Source of the DNA: Rhodoferax sp.
Lineage (GTDB): Bacteria > Pseudomonadota > Gammaproteobacteria > Burkholderiales > Burkholderiaceae_C
DNA length: 64,000 nt
NCBI GenBank assembly: GCA_013791765.1
Contig: VMTC01000012.1
Span: 45,106-109,105, forward strand
Direction: 5' to 3'
Shown here one piece after another: positions 27,052 through 35,979 of the stretch. A model generated the notes under the pieces. The model saw only the letters and a program-made list of their open reading frames with translations. It was not told the origin of the DNA and did no database searches. Positions within the stretch are counted from its first letter, which is position 1, and each line of letters opens with the position of its first letter. The position numbers were made by a program, and so were the translations under genes.

Positions 27052-28554
27052 TCAGAAGTGCCTTCCATGCAGTTCGTCAATCTCTATGTCCTGTTTGGCA
27101 ATCGCTATGATCTCCCCGAGTCGGTCAGTTATCTGTTTAAGATCGATCTTGCTGTTCCCTTGTCGGTTACCTAAAGCTTCTGTCTCGTGCTGGAGGGACA
27201 AGAGGTCAGCAAATAATTGGTCTGACGCATGTAGTCGCGCAATGGCCCTGTCAATAGATCCCCAGACGCCCAATTCTTCCCAAGCGAGGTCGATGTAGTA
27301 CCAAAGGCTTTGAACGGAGCCGTGACCTGTTTTTGTTGCTACCCGTTTGAGAATTGACTCGTAGTCTATGTCGGTCATAATCTGACGTGACTTTCCGGAT
27401 TTTTCGATAAATTCCTTTAGGTGTGCAGTCACCTCGTAGGTAATAAACCTGTGCCGGAACATGCTAAGACAGACTTGAACGTCTTTGTATCCCGCTTCTT
27501 CGGCAAGACGTTCAAAATCCTTCTCGAGAGATGACTTCTTGATCGATTTACCATTCATAGTGAGGAAGAAGGAATCTCCTGGGGTAGGCTCTAGGCCAGC
27601 ACCATGAAGAGTTTCGGAATATGCCGTTCTGGCGATCAGATAACGATGTACAACTGTAGCGGCATTAAGCAGGATCGGAAAACTGCGGATGGGCGCTTTG
27701 ATCTTCCTTCTTTTTTTTGTGGGAATCTTTAAGGTGCGTGTCGTGAGGATGTTGAAATGCTCTCTCACGTTCATTTCCACCAACTCGCTTGGCCGCAGTC
27801 CAGTATGCATCATCATCCAGACCATGAAAAGACGTCTGGCCCTCATGTATTCAAGCTGCGCCGCAAGCAAAGCGGGGCTGTTGCGGTATCTCTGAACGAA
27901 TTTCGCGCTACGTTCGCCCAACACGCTCTGTCGATAGATGACTCTCTGTATGTCCTCAATCACAGGAAGCGCGATCGGACGCTTTGGCTCCCGGCTTTCA
28001 GAGGTTGGCATTGCCGAGTGGGTGTAGTAATACTCTATCTGGCGGTTCCCAGTCTTTCTCTTATCGTTTTTTATTCGATTGATGGTTATTTGAGGTGACA
28101 CGCTCTGCTCGCCAATCAGCGGTGTGCGCAACATCAGCATGATGTCCTTCTGGTACCACAGAAGAAACCGGATCGCACGACTCAATATGGCGCGGACGGT
28201 GTTTTTGTTACGTGCGCGCTCAAGAGGATTTCGCCGTGATTTCTCATCTTGCAGCTGCTGTGATAATTCATGAATGTCAGCATTCGTCAGGCTCTCAATA
28301 CTGACGGACTTATTGCCGCAGTACCTGACCAGATGACTCAGTTCGGCGGCGTAAGACCTTAACGAATCACCTGTAACCTCGTGTGCAATTTCAAGCAAAT
28401 ACATGTTGACCGGCTCGCAGGGCTTGCCGCTCGTCCAGTACATGAACGGGAAAGCTGGGATGATCTGCGTGCTAACGTGAATGCCATCTTTATGCTTCAC
28501 TCCGCTATAAGGCAGAGACATTGCCGGCAGCACATGAAACAGCTGTGAACTCAT
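27052..28554 (-). CDS. Tyrosine recombinase (site-specific integrase)
   Basis: This 500 aa protein has the tyrosine-recombinase residues in order: Arg254 in TGLRPSELV, Arg367-His368 in MFRHRFIT, His411 in TGHGSV, and Tyr419/420. The N-terminal 150 residues look like a SAM-like core-binding domain (SLRSYAAELSHLVRYCG). The C-terminal 60 residues are an extra helical tail. It is the last gene of a four-gene operon, starting 4 bp inside the end of the 203 aa gene. Multi-recombinase operons occur in Tn554-type, RIT and gamma-mobile-trio elements; the identity with any of these is untested. Confidence 0.88.
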   Translation of the reverse strand: MSSQLFHVLPAMSLPYSGVKHKDGIHVSTQIIPAFPFMYWTSGKPCEPVNMYLLEIAHEVTGDSLRSYAAELSHLVRYCGNKSVSIESLTNADIHELSQQLQDEKSRRNPLERARNKNTVRAILSRAIRFLLWYQKDIMLMLRTPLIGEQSVSPQITINRIKNDKRKTGNRQIEYYYTHSAMPTSESREPKRPIALPVIEDIQRVIYRQSVLGERSAKFVQRYRNSPALLAAQLEYMRARRLFMVWMMMHTGLRPSELVEMNVREHFNILTTRTLKIPTKKRRKIKAPIRSFPILLNAATVVHRYLIARTAYSETLHGAGLEPTPGDSFFLTMNGKSIKKSSLEKDFERLAEEAGYKDVQVCLSMFRHRFITYEVTAHLKEFIEKSGKSRQIMTDIDYESILKRVATKTGHGSVQSLWYYIDLAWEELGVWGSIDRAIARLHASDQLFADLLSLQHETEALGNRQGNSKIDLKQITDRLGEIIAIAKQDIEIDELHGRHF

Positions 28555-29162
28555 TTCGGCTGTTTCTTTTCGGGCAACTTGGTTACTGCGCCCTCATTGG
28601 TGATGGCACTACCGATGTTAGGTTCAAACAGATTCTCGAATGCTGCCTGATGATTTTCAAGAACTCTATATAGCCTCTCCTGGGCTTCTGGCTGTAGACC
28701 ACCGTTCTTGATTAGTCCATTTACCGCAGAATAGAGACTCAGGTACGCTTTTTGTCGCTTGATGCTCTGCGCTTCGGTGGCAGTAAGCCGTTCCATCAAT
28801 ATGCAAGTCTTGTCCTCCACGCGCTCTGCTTTTGCTTCAACAGTGCGCTTAGCCGTCGACTTCGAAAGGGACAATCCCAACTTGACGCGAAGCGAATCAA
28901 AGTAGGCAAAGCCAGTTGCCCCGATTCCGTTCGGCTCGATAAAAATTTGGTTGGCCAAGCTCTTGAGGGTATTGAGGGCAATGGGCGTGATTTTGAGCTT
29001 GGGCAGGTCGAGTGCAGCAAAGGCACGCTGGCCTACAAGGCTTGCATGCACGGTCTTGTCGATGCTGGTAGGTGCCTTTATCCCCGCAATAAGGAGGTCA
29101 TGCCGAGCGCGAACATTCACGATATTCTGGGCTTTTCTCTGGTACGCACCTCGTCCGGCCAT
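28551..29162 (-). CDS. Small recombinase-operon partner protein
   Basis: This 203 aa, basic N-terminus and mostly helical protein has a coiled-coil-like middle (STAKRTVEAKAERVEDKTC, then ERLTATEAQSIKRQ). I recognise no domain. It overlaps its upstream neighbour by one base (TGATG) and its downstream neighbour by 4 bp (ATGA), so it must be made together with the recombinases. The position is like that of TnpC in Tn554 or the small member of other multi-recombinase modules: an accessory DNA-binding or orientation factor (inference). Confidence 0.7.
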   Translation of the reverse strand: MAGRGAYQRKAQNIVNVRARHDLLIAGIKAPTSIDKTVHASLVGQRAFAALDLPKLKITPIALNTLKSLANQIFIEPNGIGATGFAYFDSLRVKLGLSLSKSTAKRTVEAKAERVEDKTCILMERLTATEAQSIKRQKAYLSLYSAVNGLIKNGGLQPEAQERLYRVLENHQAAFENLFEPNIGSAITNEGAVTKLPEKKQPK

Positions 29163-31357
29163 CAGATCACCTGCCGCATAACAAAGGAGATGTTGATACC
29201 CACAACATTACGACCGTCTTCCCCAAAAATGGAATGCGGTTCCAGCCGAAACTTCTCGTCTTTTCGCAGCGACTGAACATAGCTGGTCCATTCTGGCTCG
29301 GGAACCATGGTCAGGGATTCCACGTTAAAGTGCCTTAGGACCGCCTCGTACAACTCATCAACGCCATCGTCGTTACCAGCATCACCCTTGGCACGCCTCC
29401 TTTCCTGATCACGCCGATACACTCGGTCAATAGAATATTCTGCTTCAATTTGTGGTAATTCCTCTCCTGGAAACTCTTTTTCGATATACGCGTAGATGTG
29501 CTTTGCATCGGTATGTCCAGCAATCCATCGCGCTGCGTCAAGAACATCGAACCGGCCTGACCAGAAGAGCAGAAGCAAAAACCACTTCCGCATTTCATGG
29601 ACACGGACGTACCAGCGCCGACCCTCCATGTCGGGTGGCAATCCGACAAAGTCGCAGAAAATGTCGAGGTGTTTGTTGAGAAGATCCGCATGAGCGATCA
29701 ACGCCTCCATCCCTACAACCCTGGGCAGGTAGAACAGGTTGTCGCTAATTTTTCGCTCATCCGCAAAAAGCGTTGAAAGACTGCTACCCAAAAGCTGAAG
29801 CAAATGGATAGCCTTGGCCGAAATAACCGGAATTGGCCGGTCCTCGTCCTGCCAAACTTCACCGGCATTGCTTTTACCTCGTTCATAATTGAACCAATAT
29901 CCGTCAGCATCTTCACGCATGCAGTTGCGCTTTAGATGAGTCAATTCTTCTTCCCGCGATGGCTTCAAGAGAGCCATGCAAACAATACAGGAACCGATGA
30001 GCACGCGTAGAGCCTGGTCGAGCGTCGGATTCGACCGCAAGCGATCAAAATTCGTTTTCGTGTCTTTGCGCCGGAACTCCGTGATGTTCAAAACGGCTGC
30101 TATAGGTTCACCAGACGCGATTCGCCAATCGTTCAAACGTCGGTTCAGCGACCTATTCGTGCTGGGATTTGGCGTCGTTGGATTAAAGTCCGCTATCACC
30201 GCAAGGTAGAAGCCGACGATTGCTTCGCCATATACGTGGACAAACCGCATAGCCGTATTGAGAAATGCGAGCCCCGTATTGATCGGTATGAACAAGGTGT
30301 GCGACGAGGTACTCGTGACACGTTTGGCAATATTAGTCGCACGGCGAAGTGAGATGTGAGCCGGCTCAGGTAGAAGATCTGGAACATGACGATGCGCATC
30401 CAGGACCGTTCCAATTGCCTTTTCCAGGGCAACAATCGCTTCTTCGCTGGCGCCACCATCACGTACATCTTGGATAGATATAACCTTTTGGGAGGGAAAC
30501 TCGGTGCCCTGTCTCAATTGAACGAGCAGCGATTCATTGCCGAAATCCGGCTCAAACTGGCGAAGAAAACCTGAAACGTTAGGTGTTGTGAAGGATGAAG
30601 GGCTTTCGCCGATCAGCCTGGCAATCGGATTCCGTTTGAGGTGTCGTTTGCCCATGTGTGCGCCATCTTTCGCGTGGCAGTAAAGTCCTTGACATTCCAT
30701 CCATTGAACTAATGGCTCGATTTCTTTGATTGGAATCGTGAAGGGACTATTGAGCAAGGATTGCGGACACGAGATGCCATGAGCTCCTTGATACAAGACG
30801 GCCAAAATCCGCTGGGGAATCTGAAGAGCATGAAACCAGCCGCCTTCGGCGACCAGGCAGAATAGCCACTCGAGTGAGGGCTGGTCAATCAATCGAAGGC
30901 CGTATAACTCGGGCATGAATTTTTCTTCATGTAGCACAGTCCATCGTATGAGAGCGATCAGCTTGCCCATGCCATTCCTCCATGCAGCCGGAGTGGAGTT
31001 GCCAGCCACCAGCCCACTTCGCATAAGAAAAGCAATCTTCTTTAGTAGCATCAAAAGATGCTCATAGCGCACATCCGTCAACAGAGCTCCATTGGAAAGC
31101 GGAACGCGCCAATCGAAACGAATGGTGTTCTGCCACTGGCCATCAACCATTTCCTCGCGACCACGGTTAGTCGTATCCCACACCTCGTCTGGAAAAGGGG
31201 AAAGCAGCCAAGGCGCTTCAAATTTTCCATCGTAGGGGGCAATCTGCTGCTTGGCCGATGCCAGTGCCAGCCGCACCATCCGCCGGTCCTGTTCGCTGAA
31301 ATCATCAGGAAACTGTGGAGGCGGCAGCAGATCAAGTCGGGCTGCAAGTCTCGTCAT
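29162..31357 (-). CDS. Large tyrosine-recombinase-like protein
   Basis: This 731 aa protein has a C-terminal catalytic-like core with Arg468 (PSREEELTHL), HEMRKW (His587, Arg590), GHTDAKHIYAYI (His615, Tyr622/624). It has a long N-terminal region of about 400 residues with no known motif. All classical residues appear present, so it may be active. It overlaps the 730 aa gene by 4 bp upstream and touches the 203 aa gene downstream. It resembles in size and order the large recombinases of multi-integrase islands (a comparison with GmtZ/VPA1269-type proteins would be informative). Confidence 0.82.
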   Translation of the reverse strand: MTRLAARLDLLPPPQFPDDFSEQDRRMVRLALASAKQQIAPYDGKFEAPWLLSPFPDEVWDTTNRGREEMVDGQWQNTIRFDWRVPLSNGALLTDVRYEHLLMLLKKIAFLMRSGLVAGNSTPAAWRNGMGKLIALIRWTVLHEEKFMPELYGLRLIDQPSLEWLFCLVAEGGWFHALQIPQRILAVLYQGAHGISCPQSLLNSPFTIPIKEIEPLVQWMECQGLYCHAKDGAHMGKRHLKRNPIARLIGESPSSFTTPNVSGFLRQFEPDFGNESLLVQLRQGTEFPSQKVISIQDVRDGGASEEAIVALEKAIGTVLDAHRHVPDLLPEPAHISLRRATNIAKRVTSTSSHTLFIPINTGLAFLNTAMRFVHVYGEAIVGFYLAVIADFNPTTPNPSTNRSLNRRLNDWRIASGEPIAAVLNITEFRRKDTKTNFDRLRSNPTLDQALRVLIGSCIVCMALLKPSREEELTHLKRNCMREDADGYWFNYERGKSNAGEVWQDEDRPIPVISAKAIHLLQLLGSSLSTLFADERKISDNLFYLPRVVGMEALIAHADLLNKHLDIFCDFVGLPPDMEGRRWYVRVHEMRKWFLLLLFWSGRFDVLDAARWIAGHTDAKHIYAYIEKEFPGEELPQIEAEYSIDRVYRRDQERRRAKGDAGNDDGVDELYEAVLRHFNVESLTMVPEPEWTSYVQSLRKDEKFRLEPHSIFGEDGRNVVGINISFVMRQVI

Positions 31358-33489
31358 AGATTTTCCGCCCAGTGGTGCTTGATCGCCAACCGCGAAAACT
31401 GCGCATCGAGGCCAGCTTGCATCGCCAGTGCCCCCCCGTGAACCTGTTTTAGGAGTGGAACGTCAAGCGACTCACTCAGCGATGCATGAATCTTGTTGCT
31501 TTCGGCTGCATGTTTTAGCAGAGTTGCCAAATCGATGAATTGCCGTGGTGCCAAGCCGCTGATAACGTCGATTTTGTCAATGTCGCTCTCTGTAAGCATC
31601 CTCTTCGAAAGGTCGCTGTAGGAGTATAGGAAGGCAAGACTTTTGGGCGATAGGCGAACATTGAGGAGGCCGGGAACCAATGCCGACGACCCTGCTTCAA
31701 GGTGCTGTGCGGTACCTATCCGTCTTTGAAGTTCTTCTGCAAGCGGGCTTGTCTTAGTGGGATAGTCAACGATGAGCTGGGCTATAAAGTGTTGAAGATC
31801 CGCCATGGTGGAGAAATCTGTTACTTCCAACAGGTACGGCTCGTCGTAAGCCGCTAGCACGATCAAGGTGTTCTGAAATCGGCGGATGATTCGGGTGTTC
31901 CAAGCGTGCAGCAATGCGGGCGGCAGGTAATGCTCAAGGGCCACCTTGCGGGTGTTGCCAAGTCGGCGGCTCATCTCCAAGATGGAGCCCGTTTCAAACC
32001 AGCGAATCACCCCCAGTGTATTTCGCAAGCGACGGTAGTCGAAGCTTCCTTTGTCTAGGCCGTTTCGTGACAACGCGGGGTGCAACGTTGCAAGTCCAAT
32101 TGTGTCCTGACCGCCGTGTAGATATATGGGTCTCCCCTCAATAACTCCAAGGGCTCCGTTTATTCCACCGCGTTGCTTTACCCCAAGAAACAAGTAGCGC
32201 CAAGTCTTGTCGCCTGCACGCCTCAAAACGTCCCGGACCGGCGCAGTCCATTGCAGGATGTCCTTAACCAACTGTTGAGAACGAGAGCTCAATACGACGG
32301 ATTTACGCTTGCCAGCACGCGGCTTATCGACGCTGAGAATTGAGTGATAGTGGCTGTCCGTAAGAAGCAAATATGGCTTGCCATGGACATTCAAAAGTTT
32401 AGCGTCTTGCAGGCTTTCCGACGTGAACTCGGGGTGCTCAATTGTCAACAAGCAACATGCTGCTGCGGCATCAATATTGGAAAGAAGTCCGGCGAACCGA
32501 TAGAACTGCGATGGAATCTGCACTGCTTGCCGTTGTTCCCGTGTCAATGCAGTTAAGTCGCTTAGGGCAGAAAATCGATCTATTTCATGACCGAAGACGT
32601 CATTTCTAAAAAATGGTGAAGCCCTGAGTGTTCGGATTGATACACAATCTATCTTTGATCCAGTTGCTATCTTGTGGCGAGTGACAGCGAGCGCCCAGTT
32701 GTGACCTTGCGGTTGGGCCGCACTGGCGAACAGGCACAGACGATGACTTTTTCCAGAGTAGGTGCCAAATCGTTTTGCCGCCGTCTCCTCTTCAATTTTC
32801 GCATCCGTCACAATTTCGGCCAGCGTTCGTCCGGTTGCACCGTCTTTCATCAGTCCTTCCCAGTGCTCCTGACAAGTGTCCCTGATGACGTCAATCAAGT
32901 GCCTACATTTTTTTTCCACCGCATTGAGATAATTCGCATCGGTCATTCCAACGCTGATGTCAACAAGCAATTTCTTGGGTTGTGTCGTTAAATCGACGAG
33001 CTTCTTTCGAGGTTGACCAAGAAGAGGCTGATCTTTGGCAATACTCTTGATTCTTTTCTGATCAATTTTTGGGATCACGATATCATGTGGAATGACTTCT
33101 TCCTCTTTGAGGAACTCCAGCAGGCCACCGAACCTTGTCTGCCATTCCCGCATCCGAAAAGCTGTTAGAGCTTGGCTCCAATTTGAGTTGGTCAAAAAGA
33201 ACTGGAAAAAACTATATATCGTGATTTGCCAGTCGGAGGAAGTCGTCGGCCACGAAATTTTATTCGCTTTAAAGTAGGCGAACAAGGGACGTAAAAAATG
33301 GGTAGTGGCATTTTGCTGAGTACCCAGTGTCGCTCCACGAAATTTCTTCACCAAGCAGTCCGCGAGAACGACGACCTGTTTCTCAGTTAAGCCAGTCCCA
33401 GCAAAGGATTGGTTTGCAGTCGTGTCTTCCGTGCGCTTGGGATTGTCCAGATAGAACGTCACTACCTCGTTTTCTATTTTGTAACGCAT
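31354..33489 (-). CDS. Large tyrosine-recombinase-like protein, first gene of the operon
   Basis: I choose the ATG at 33489 (711 aa), which has GAGGG 10-14 bp upstream, over a GTG at 33546. In the longer numbering, the C-terminal core shows YRRLRNTLG (Arg506/508), LGNTRKVALEHYLPP (Asn531 where His is usual, Tyr540). The His-to-Asn change and weak first Arg box suggest a divergent or partner role. The start lies about 180 bp inside the right end of the island, so the operon promoter and the right terminal site are close together and may cross-regulate. Confidence 0.78.
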   Translation of the reverse strand: MRYKIENEVVTFYLDNPKRTEDTTANQSFAGTGLTEKQVVVLADCLVKKFRGATLGTQQNATTHFLRPLFAYFKANKISWPTTSSDWQITIYSFFQFFLTNSNWSQALTAFRMREWQTRFGGLLEFLKEEEVIPHDIVIPKIDQKRIKSIAKDQPLLGQPRKKLVDLTTQPKKLLVDISVGMTDANYLNAVEKKCRHLIDVIRDTCQEHWEGLMKDGATGRTLAEIVTDAKIEEETAAKRFGTYSGKSHRLCLFASAAQPQGHNWALAVTRHKIATGSKIDCVSIRTLRASPFFRNDVFGHEIDRFSALSDLTALTREQRQAVQIPSQFYRFAGLLSNIDAAAACCLLTIEHPEFTSESLQDAKLLNVHGKPYLLLTDSHYHSILSVDKPRAGKRKSVVLSSRSQQLVKDILQWTAPVRDVLRRAGDKTWRYLFLGVKQRGGINGALGVIEGRPIYLHGGQDTIGLATLHPALSRNGLDKGSFDYRRLRNTLGVIRWFETGSILEMSRRLGNTRKVALEHYLPPALLHAWNTRIIRRFQNTLIVLAAYDEPYLLEVTDFSTMADLQHFIAQLIVDYPTKTSPLAEELQRRIGTAQHLEAGSSALVPGLLNVRLSPKSLAFLYSYSDLSKRMLTESDIDKIDVISGLAPRQFIDLATLLKHAAESNKIHASLSESLDVPLLKQVHGGALAMQAGLDAQFSRLAIKHHWAENL

Positions 33490-33636
33490 GTGGTTATTGC
33501 CCTCACGACATTTGAATAGTGCTTCTTGCTGAAACAACAAACTCACTGTAAATGATCAGATGAAGAGTGTCAACTGAAGCAGTTCAGTGAAGCAAAAAAT
33601 CAACATATTTAGTTGCAGACTCAAGGTTTTTTTGGA

Positions 33637-33671
33637 ATCATTTGACATTGTTATCATGTCGAGAAAAATCG
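33637..33671 (-). repeat. Right terminal inverted repeat of the island
   Basis: Read inward from 33671 on the minus strand it gives CGATTTTTCTCGAC, a 9 bp spacer and ATGTCAAATGAT. This mirrors the left end (94-130), with one extra T in the first box and a shorter spacer. Host yaeQ resumes at 33672. Confidence 0.8.
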
Positions 33672-34130
33672 GAGACCGACGAGCGCATGATGGTGCGGCT
33701 GTGCGCGTTGGCGCTGCAGGCGCATCAGCTGCAGACCGTGTGCGGCGGCGACGGCACGCTGGCGTTCGGCGCGGGCCTGTCGGACCCGAACGAGCCCGAC
33801 GCCTGGCTGCGCGACTACACCGGCCTGACCCGGCTCTGGATCGAGGTCGGCCAGCCCGAAGACAAGCCGCTGCTCAAGGCCTGCAACAAGGCCGACGCGG
33901 TGCTGCTGTACTGCTTCAACCACGCCGCCGAGGTCTGGTGGCGCAGCATGGAGGCCAAGCTGGCGCGGCCGCAAAACCTGAGCGTCTGGCGCATCCCGAC
34001 CGTGGCGGCGCAAGCGCTGATTCCGATGGCGCAGCGCAACATGCAGCTGCAGGCCACGATTCAGGAGGGCGTCTTGATGCTGGGCGACGGCACGCTCAAT
34101 GTTGACATTGAGCCGATTCGCTGGAAATAA
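33672..34130 (+). pseudogene. yaeQ: Host yaeQ, 3' part, cut by the island
   Basis: From GAG at 33672 the frame encodes the rest of YaeQ (ETDERMMVRLCALALQAHQ through LNVDIEPIRWK) with no defect. It joins exactly to Arg-His-Pro-Ser at 94. The frame stays open upstream into the island to a TTG at 33642, and an in-frame ATG lies at 33687, so a truncated C-terminal product could be made, but it lacks the first beta strands of the fold. High GC matches the host chromosome. Confidence 0.93.
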
Positions 34131-34182
34131 ATAACAAATCGGGTCTTAGCCCGCTCGCATAGGGCTTGAGCTGCTATTGAAT
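34126..34182 (-). repeat. Dispersed Comamonadaceae repeat
   Basis: On the minus strand it reads CAATAGCAGCTCAAGCCC, then ATGCGAGCGGGCTAAGACCC and an AT tail, a diverged copy of the family. It starts at the stop codon of host yaeQ and may form the 3' hairpin of its transcript. Confidence 0.65.
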
Positions 34183-34184
34183 TA

Positions 34185-34211
34185 ACTGATAGATTGACTG
34201 ATAGATTGACT
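34185..34211 (+). repeat. Short tandem repeat upstream of the reductase gene
   Basis: ACTGATAGATTG occurs twice in tandem plus ACT. It lies 70-100 bp before the SDR gene start, in a position where it could change promoter spacing. No known regulator site matches. Confidence 0.6.
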
Positions 34212-34282
34212 TTAGTCATGCCTCGATTCGGTCCGGGCGCCTAAGATGTTGGGCTTCACAAGCCAACTTCTCTACACCCACC

Positions 34283-35032
34283 ATGACCACTGCCCGCTTG
34301 CTCGACAAAGTCTCCCTCATCACTGGCGCCGCGCAAGGCATCGGCCTGGCCACTGCGCTCAAGTTTGCACAGGAGGGTGCCATCGTCATCGTCTGCGACA
34401 TCAAGCAGGCAGGTGTGGACGAGGCCGTGGCCCAATGCCGCGCGCTGGGCGCCACGGCCGAGGGTTTCGTGGCGGACGTGACCCAGCGCGCCACCATTGA
34501 CGCCCTGGTGGCGAGTGTGAAAGCGCAGTTTGGCCGCATCGACGTACTGGTCAACAACGCCGGCATCACGCAGGACGCGCGGCTGCAAAAAATGACGCTG
34601 GAACAGTTTGACCGCGTGATTGACGTCAACCTGCGCGGTGTTTTTCACTGCGCGCAGGCGGTGGCCGACCTCATGGTGGCGCAGGGCAGCGGCGTGATTC
34701 TGAACGCCAGTTCGGTGGTCGGAATTTATGGCAATTTTGGCCAGACCAACTACGCCGCCACCAAGTTCGGCGTGATCGGCTTCACCAAGACCTGGAGCCG
34801 CGAACTCGGCCCCAAGGGCATCCGCGTCAACGCGGTCGCACCGGGCTTCGTCACCACCCCGATGGTGGCGGCCATGCCCGAGAAGGTTTTGCAGGACCTG
34901 CAGGCCAAAGTGCCGCTCAAACGCCTGGGCAAGCCCGAAGAAATTGCCAACGTCTATGCCTTTTTGGCCAGCGACGAAGCCAGCTATATCAATGGCGCGG
35001 TGATTGAGGTGTCGGGCGGCATGGCGCTCTAA
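34283..35032 (+). CDS. Short-chain dehydrogenase, FabG-like 3-oxoacyl-ACP reductase
   Basis: This 249 aa protein is a classical SDR: cofactor loop TGAAQGIG (residues 14-21), Asp38 after the second strand, NNAG (about 90), the catalytic Ser in NASSVVG, YAATK (Tyr-x-x-x-Lys, about 153-157), and the C-terminal [14 protein letters not shown] of FabG/PhaB-like enzymes. It probably reduces 3-oxoacyl thioesters with NAD(P)H. It is not in a fatty-acid gene cluster, so it is likely a FabG paralogue rather than the essential one. Its stop overlaps the convergent DUF3717/DUF1289 gene by 4 bp. Confidence 0.9.
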   Translation: MTTARLLDKVSLITGAAQGIGLATALKFAQEGAIVIVCDIKQAGVDEAVAQCRALGATAEGFVADVTQRATIDALVASVKAQFGRIDVLVNNAGITQDARLQKMTLEQFDRVIDVNLRGVFHCAQAVADLMVAQGSGVILNASSVVGIYGNFGQTNYAATKFGVIGFTKTWSRELGPKGIRVNAVAPGFVTTPMVAAMPEKVLQDLQAKVPLKRLGKPEEIANVYAFLASDEASYINGAVIEVSGGMAL

Positions 35033-35442
35033 TCGCTCTGGGCTTTGGCGCGCTCGGCATAGCGGTTAAAGCGCCAGGCGCTACCCAGTAGCGTGATGCG
35101 GCGCCAGACCTGGCGCTTTTCGACCGGTCGCAACGCGGTCCAGTACTGCACCTCGGCGAAGGTGCGGCCGCAGCCCTTGCACACCTCATCGCCCTGGCTG
35201 GTTGAGCAGATGGCGATGCAGGGCGTGTCGGGCGTGCTGTCGTACCAGGCCAGCCAGGCCTGCAGCGCGGCCTGCGGCAGGGTGAACTCGTCGATTTCTG
35301 TCAAGTGCTGGAACACCATGTGCGCATAGATCTCGGCCAGCGCGCGCGTGGGCGCAGCCAGTGCACCCTCAAAGCTGGCGGGCGCAAGGGCGCGCCAGTA
35401 GTTGATGGCGGCTTCGATGTCGCTGATGTGGATGCTGGCCAT
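35029..35442 (-). CDS. DUF3717/DUF1289 fusion protein
   Basis: In this 137 aa protein the first 60 residues have the DUF3717 look ([14 protein letters not shown]). Residues about 72-100 are a DUF1289 zinc-ribbon-like motif ([20 protein letters not shown], four Cys). It probably binds a metal ion, but no function is known. The fusion is common in Burkholderiales (recalled, not searched). Confidence 0.82.
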   Translation of the reverse strand: MASIHISDIEAAINYWRALAPASFEGALAAPTRALAEIYAHMVFQHLTEIDEFTLPQAALQAWLAWYDSTPDTPCIAICSTSQGDEVCKGCGRTFAEVQYWTALRPVEKRQVWRRITLLGSAWRFNRYAERAKAQSD

Positions 35443-35490
35443 GGGGTGCGGATCATAGCGGGGCGGCGCCCGGCGGCTAAAATCGGGCCC

Positions 35491-35979
35491 GTGACTGACC
35501 TACTCCCCGACCCCGACCCCGACAGCAAAATCGAACAACCCCGTTTGTGGCGCGGCAACGGCTGGACCGCTCGCGTGATCAAGAACGAAGACGATGACGG
35601 CTGGGCCGTGGCGATGATCCGGGACGGTGAACCCGAGCCGGCCCTGATTGGCCCCTGGACCATGGGGCGCGACAAGAAAAACCCGAAACCACTGGACGTC
35701 AACGCCTTCAACACCTTGGTTAAGACCGCTGCAGAATTTGTGCGCCGCCAGGAGCAACAGCTGCACGCCACGCTGCACCAGAGCATCACCGTGAGCGCCA
35801 AAGGCGAGCGCGTGACGGTGTCGCTTGACATCGTGCCCGATGACGACAATCCATCGGCGACCTTGAGCGCGCACGATGAGGGTGGGGATGAGTTGGCGCA
35901 ACAGCGCGTGTCTCCGGGCTTCAAACTGAGCCGCGCCAGCGCTACGGACTGGGCTGACGGCGGATTCCAAAAGCCGTGA
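35491..35979 (+). CDS. Conserved hypothetical protein
   Basis: This 162 aa protein starts at the GTG at 35491 because the coding-like sequence (TDLLPDPDPDSKIEQPRLWR) begins there and no ATG is available. It is acidic, cytosolic, with central ARVIKNEDDDGWAVAMIRDG and GPWTMGRDKKNPKP. No domain was recognised. Its last bases overlap the start of the methyltransferase gene (GTGA), so the two are coupled. Confidence 0.65.
   Translation: MTDLLPDPDPDSKIEQPRLWRGNGWTARVIKNEDDDGWAVAMIRDGEPEPALIGPWTMGRDKKNPKPLDVNAFNTLVKTAAEFVRRQEQQLHATLHQSITVSAKGERVTVSLDIVPDDDNPSATLSAHDEGGDELAQQRVSPGFKLSRASATDWADGGFQKP

Larger units (their letters stand above)
94..33671. mobile_element. 33.6 kb genomic island inserted in yaeQ
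   Basis: Both halves of host yaeQ abut this segment at the same codon. Its two ends are imperfect terminal inverted repeats. A four-gene operon with three tyrosine-recombinase-like products lies directly inside the right end. The content is accessory: a methyltransferase-based anti-phage operon, an OLD-like ATPase, orphan regulators, unknown genes, IS fragments and a second complete yaeQ. No conjugation, replication or phage structural genes were seen, so it is more like a transposon-type or mobilisable island than an ICE or prophage. The junction dinucleotide GA could come from either side, so the exact exchange point is uncertain by about 2 bp. Confidence 0.9.

Noticed and set aside
94-33671. 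ICE or prophage identity of the island
   Set aside because: No relaxase, type IV secretion, replication or phage structural gene was seen.
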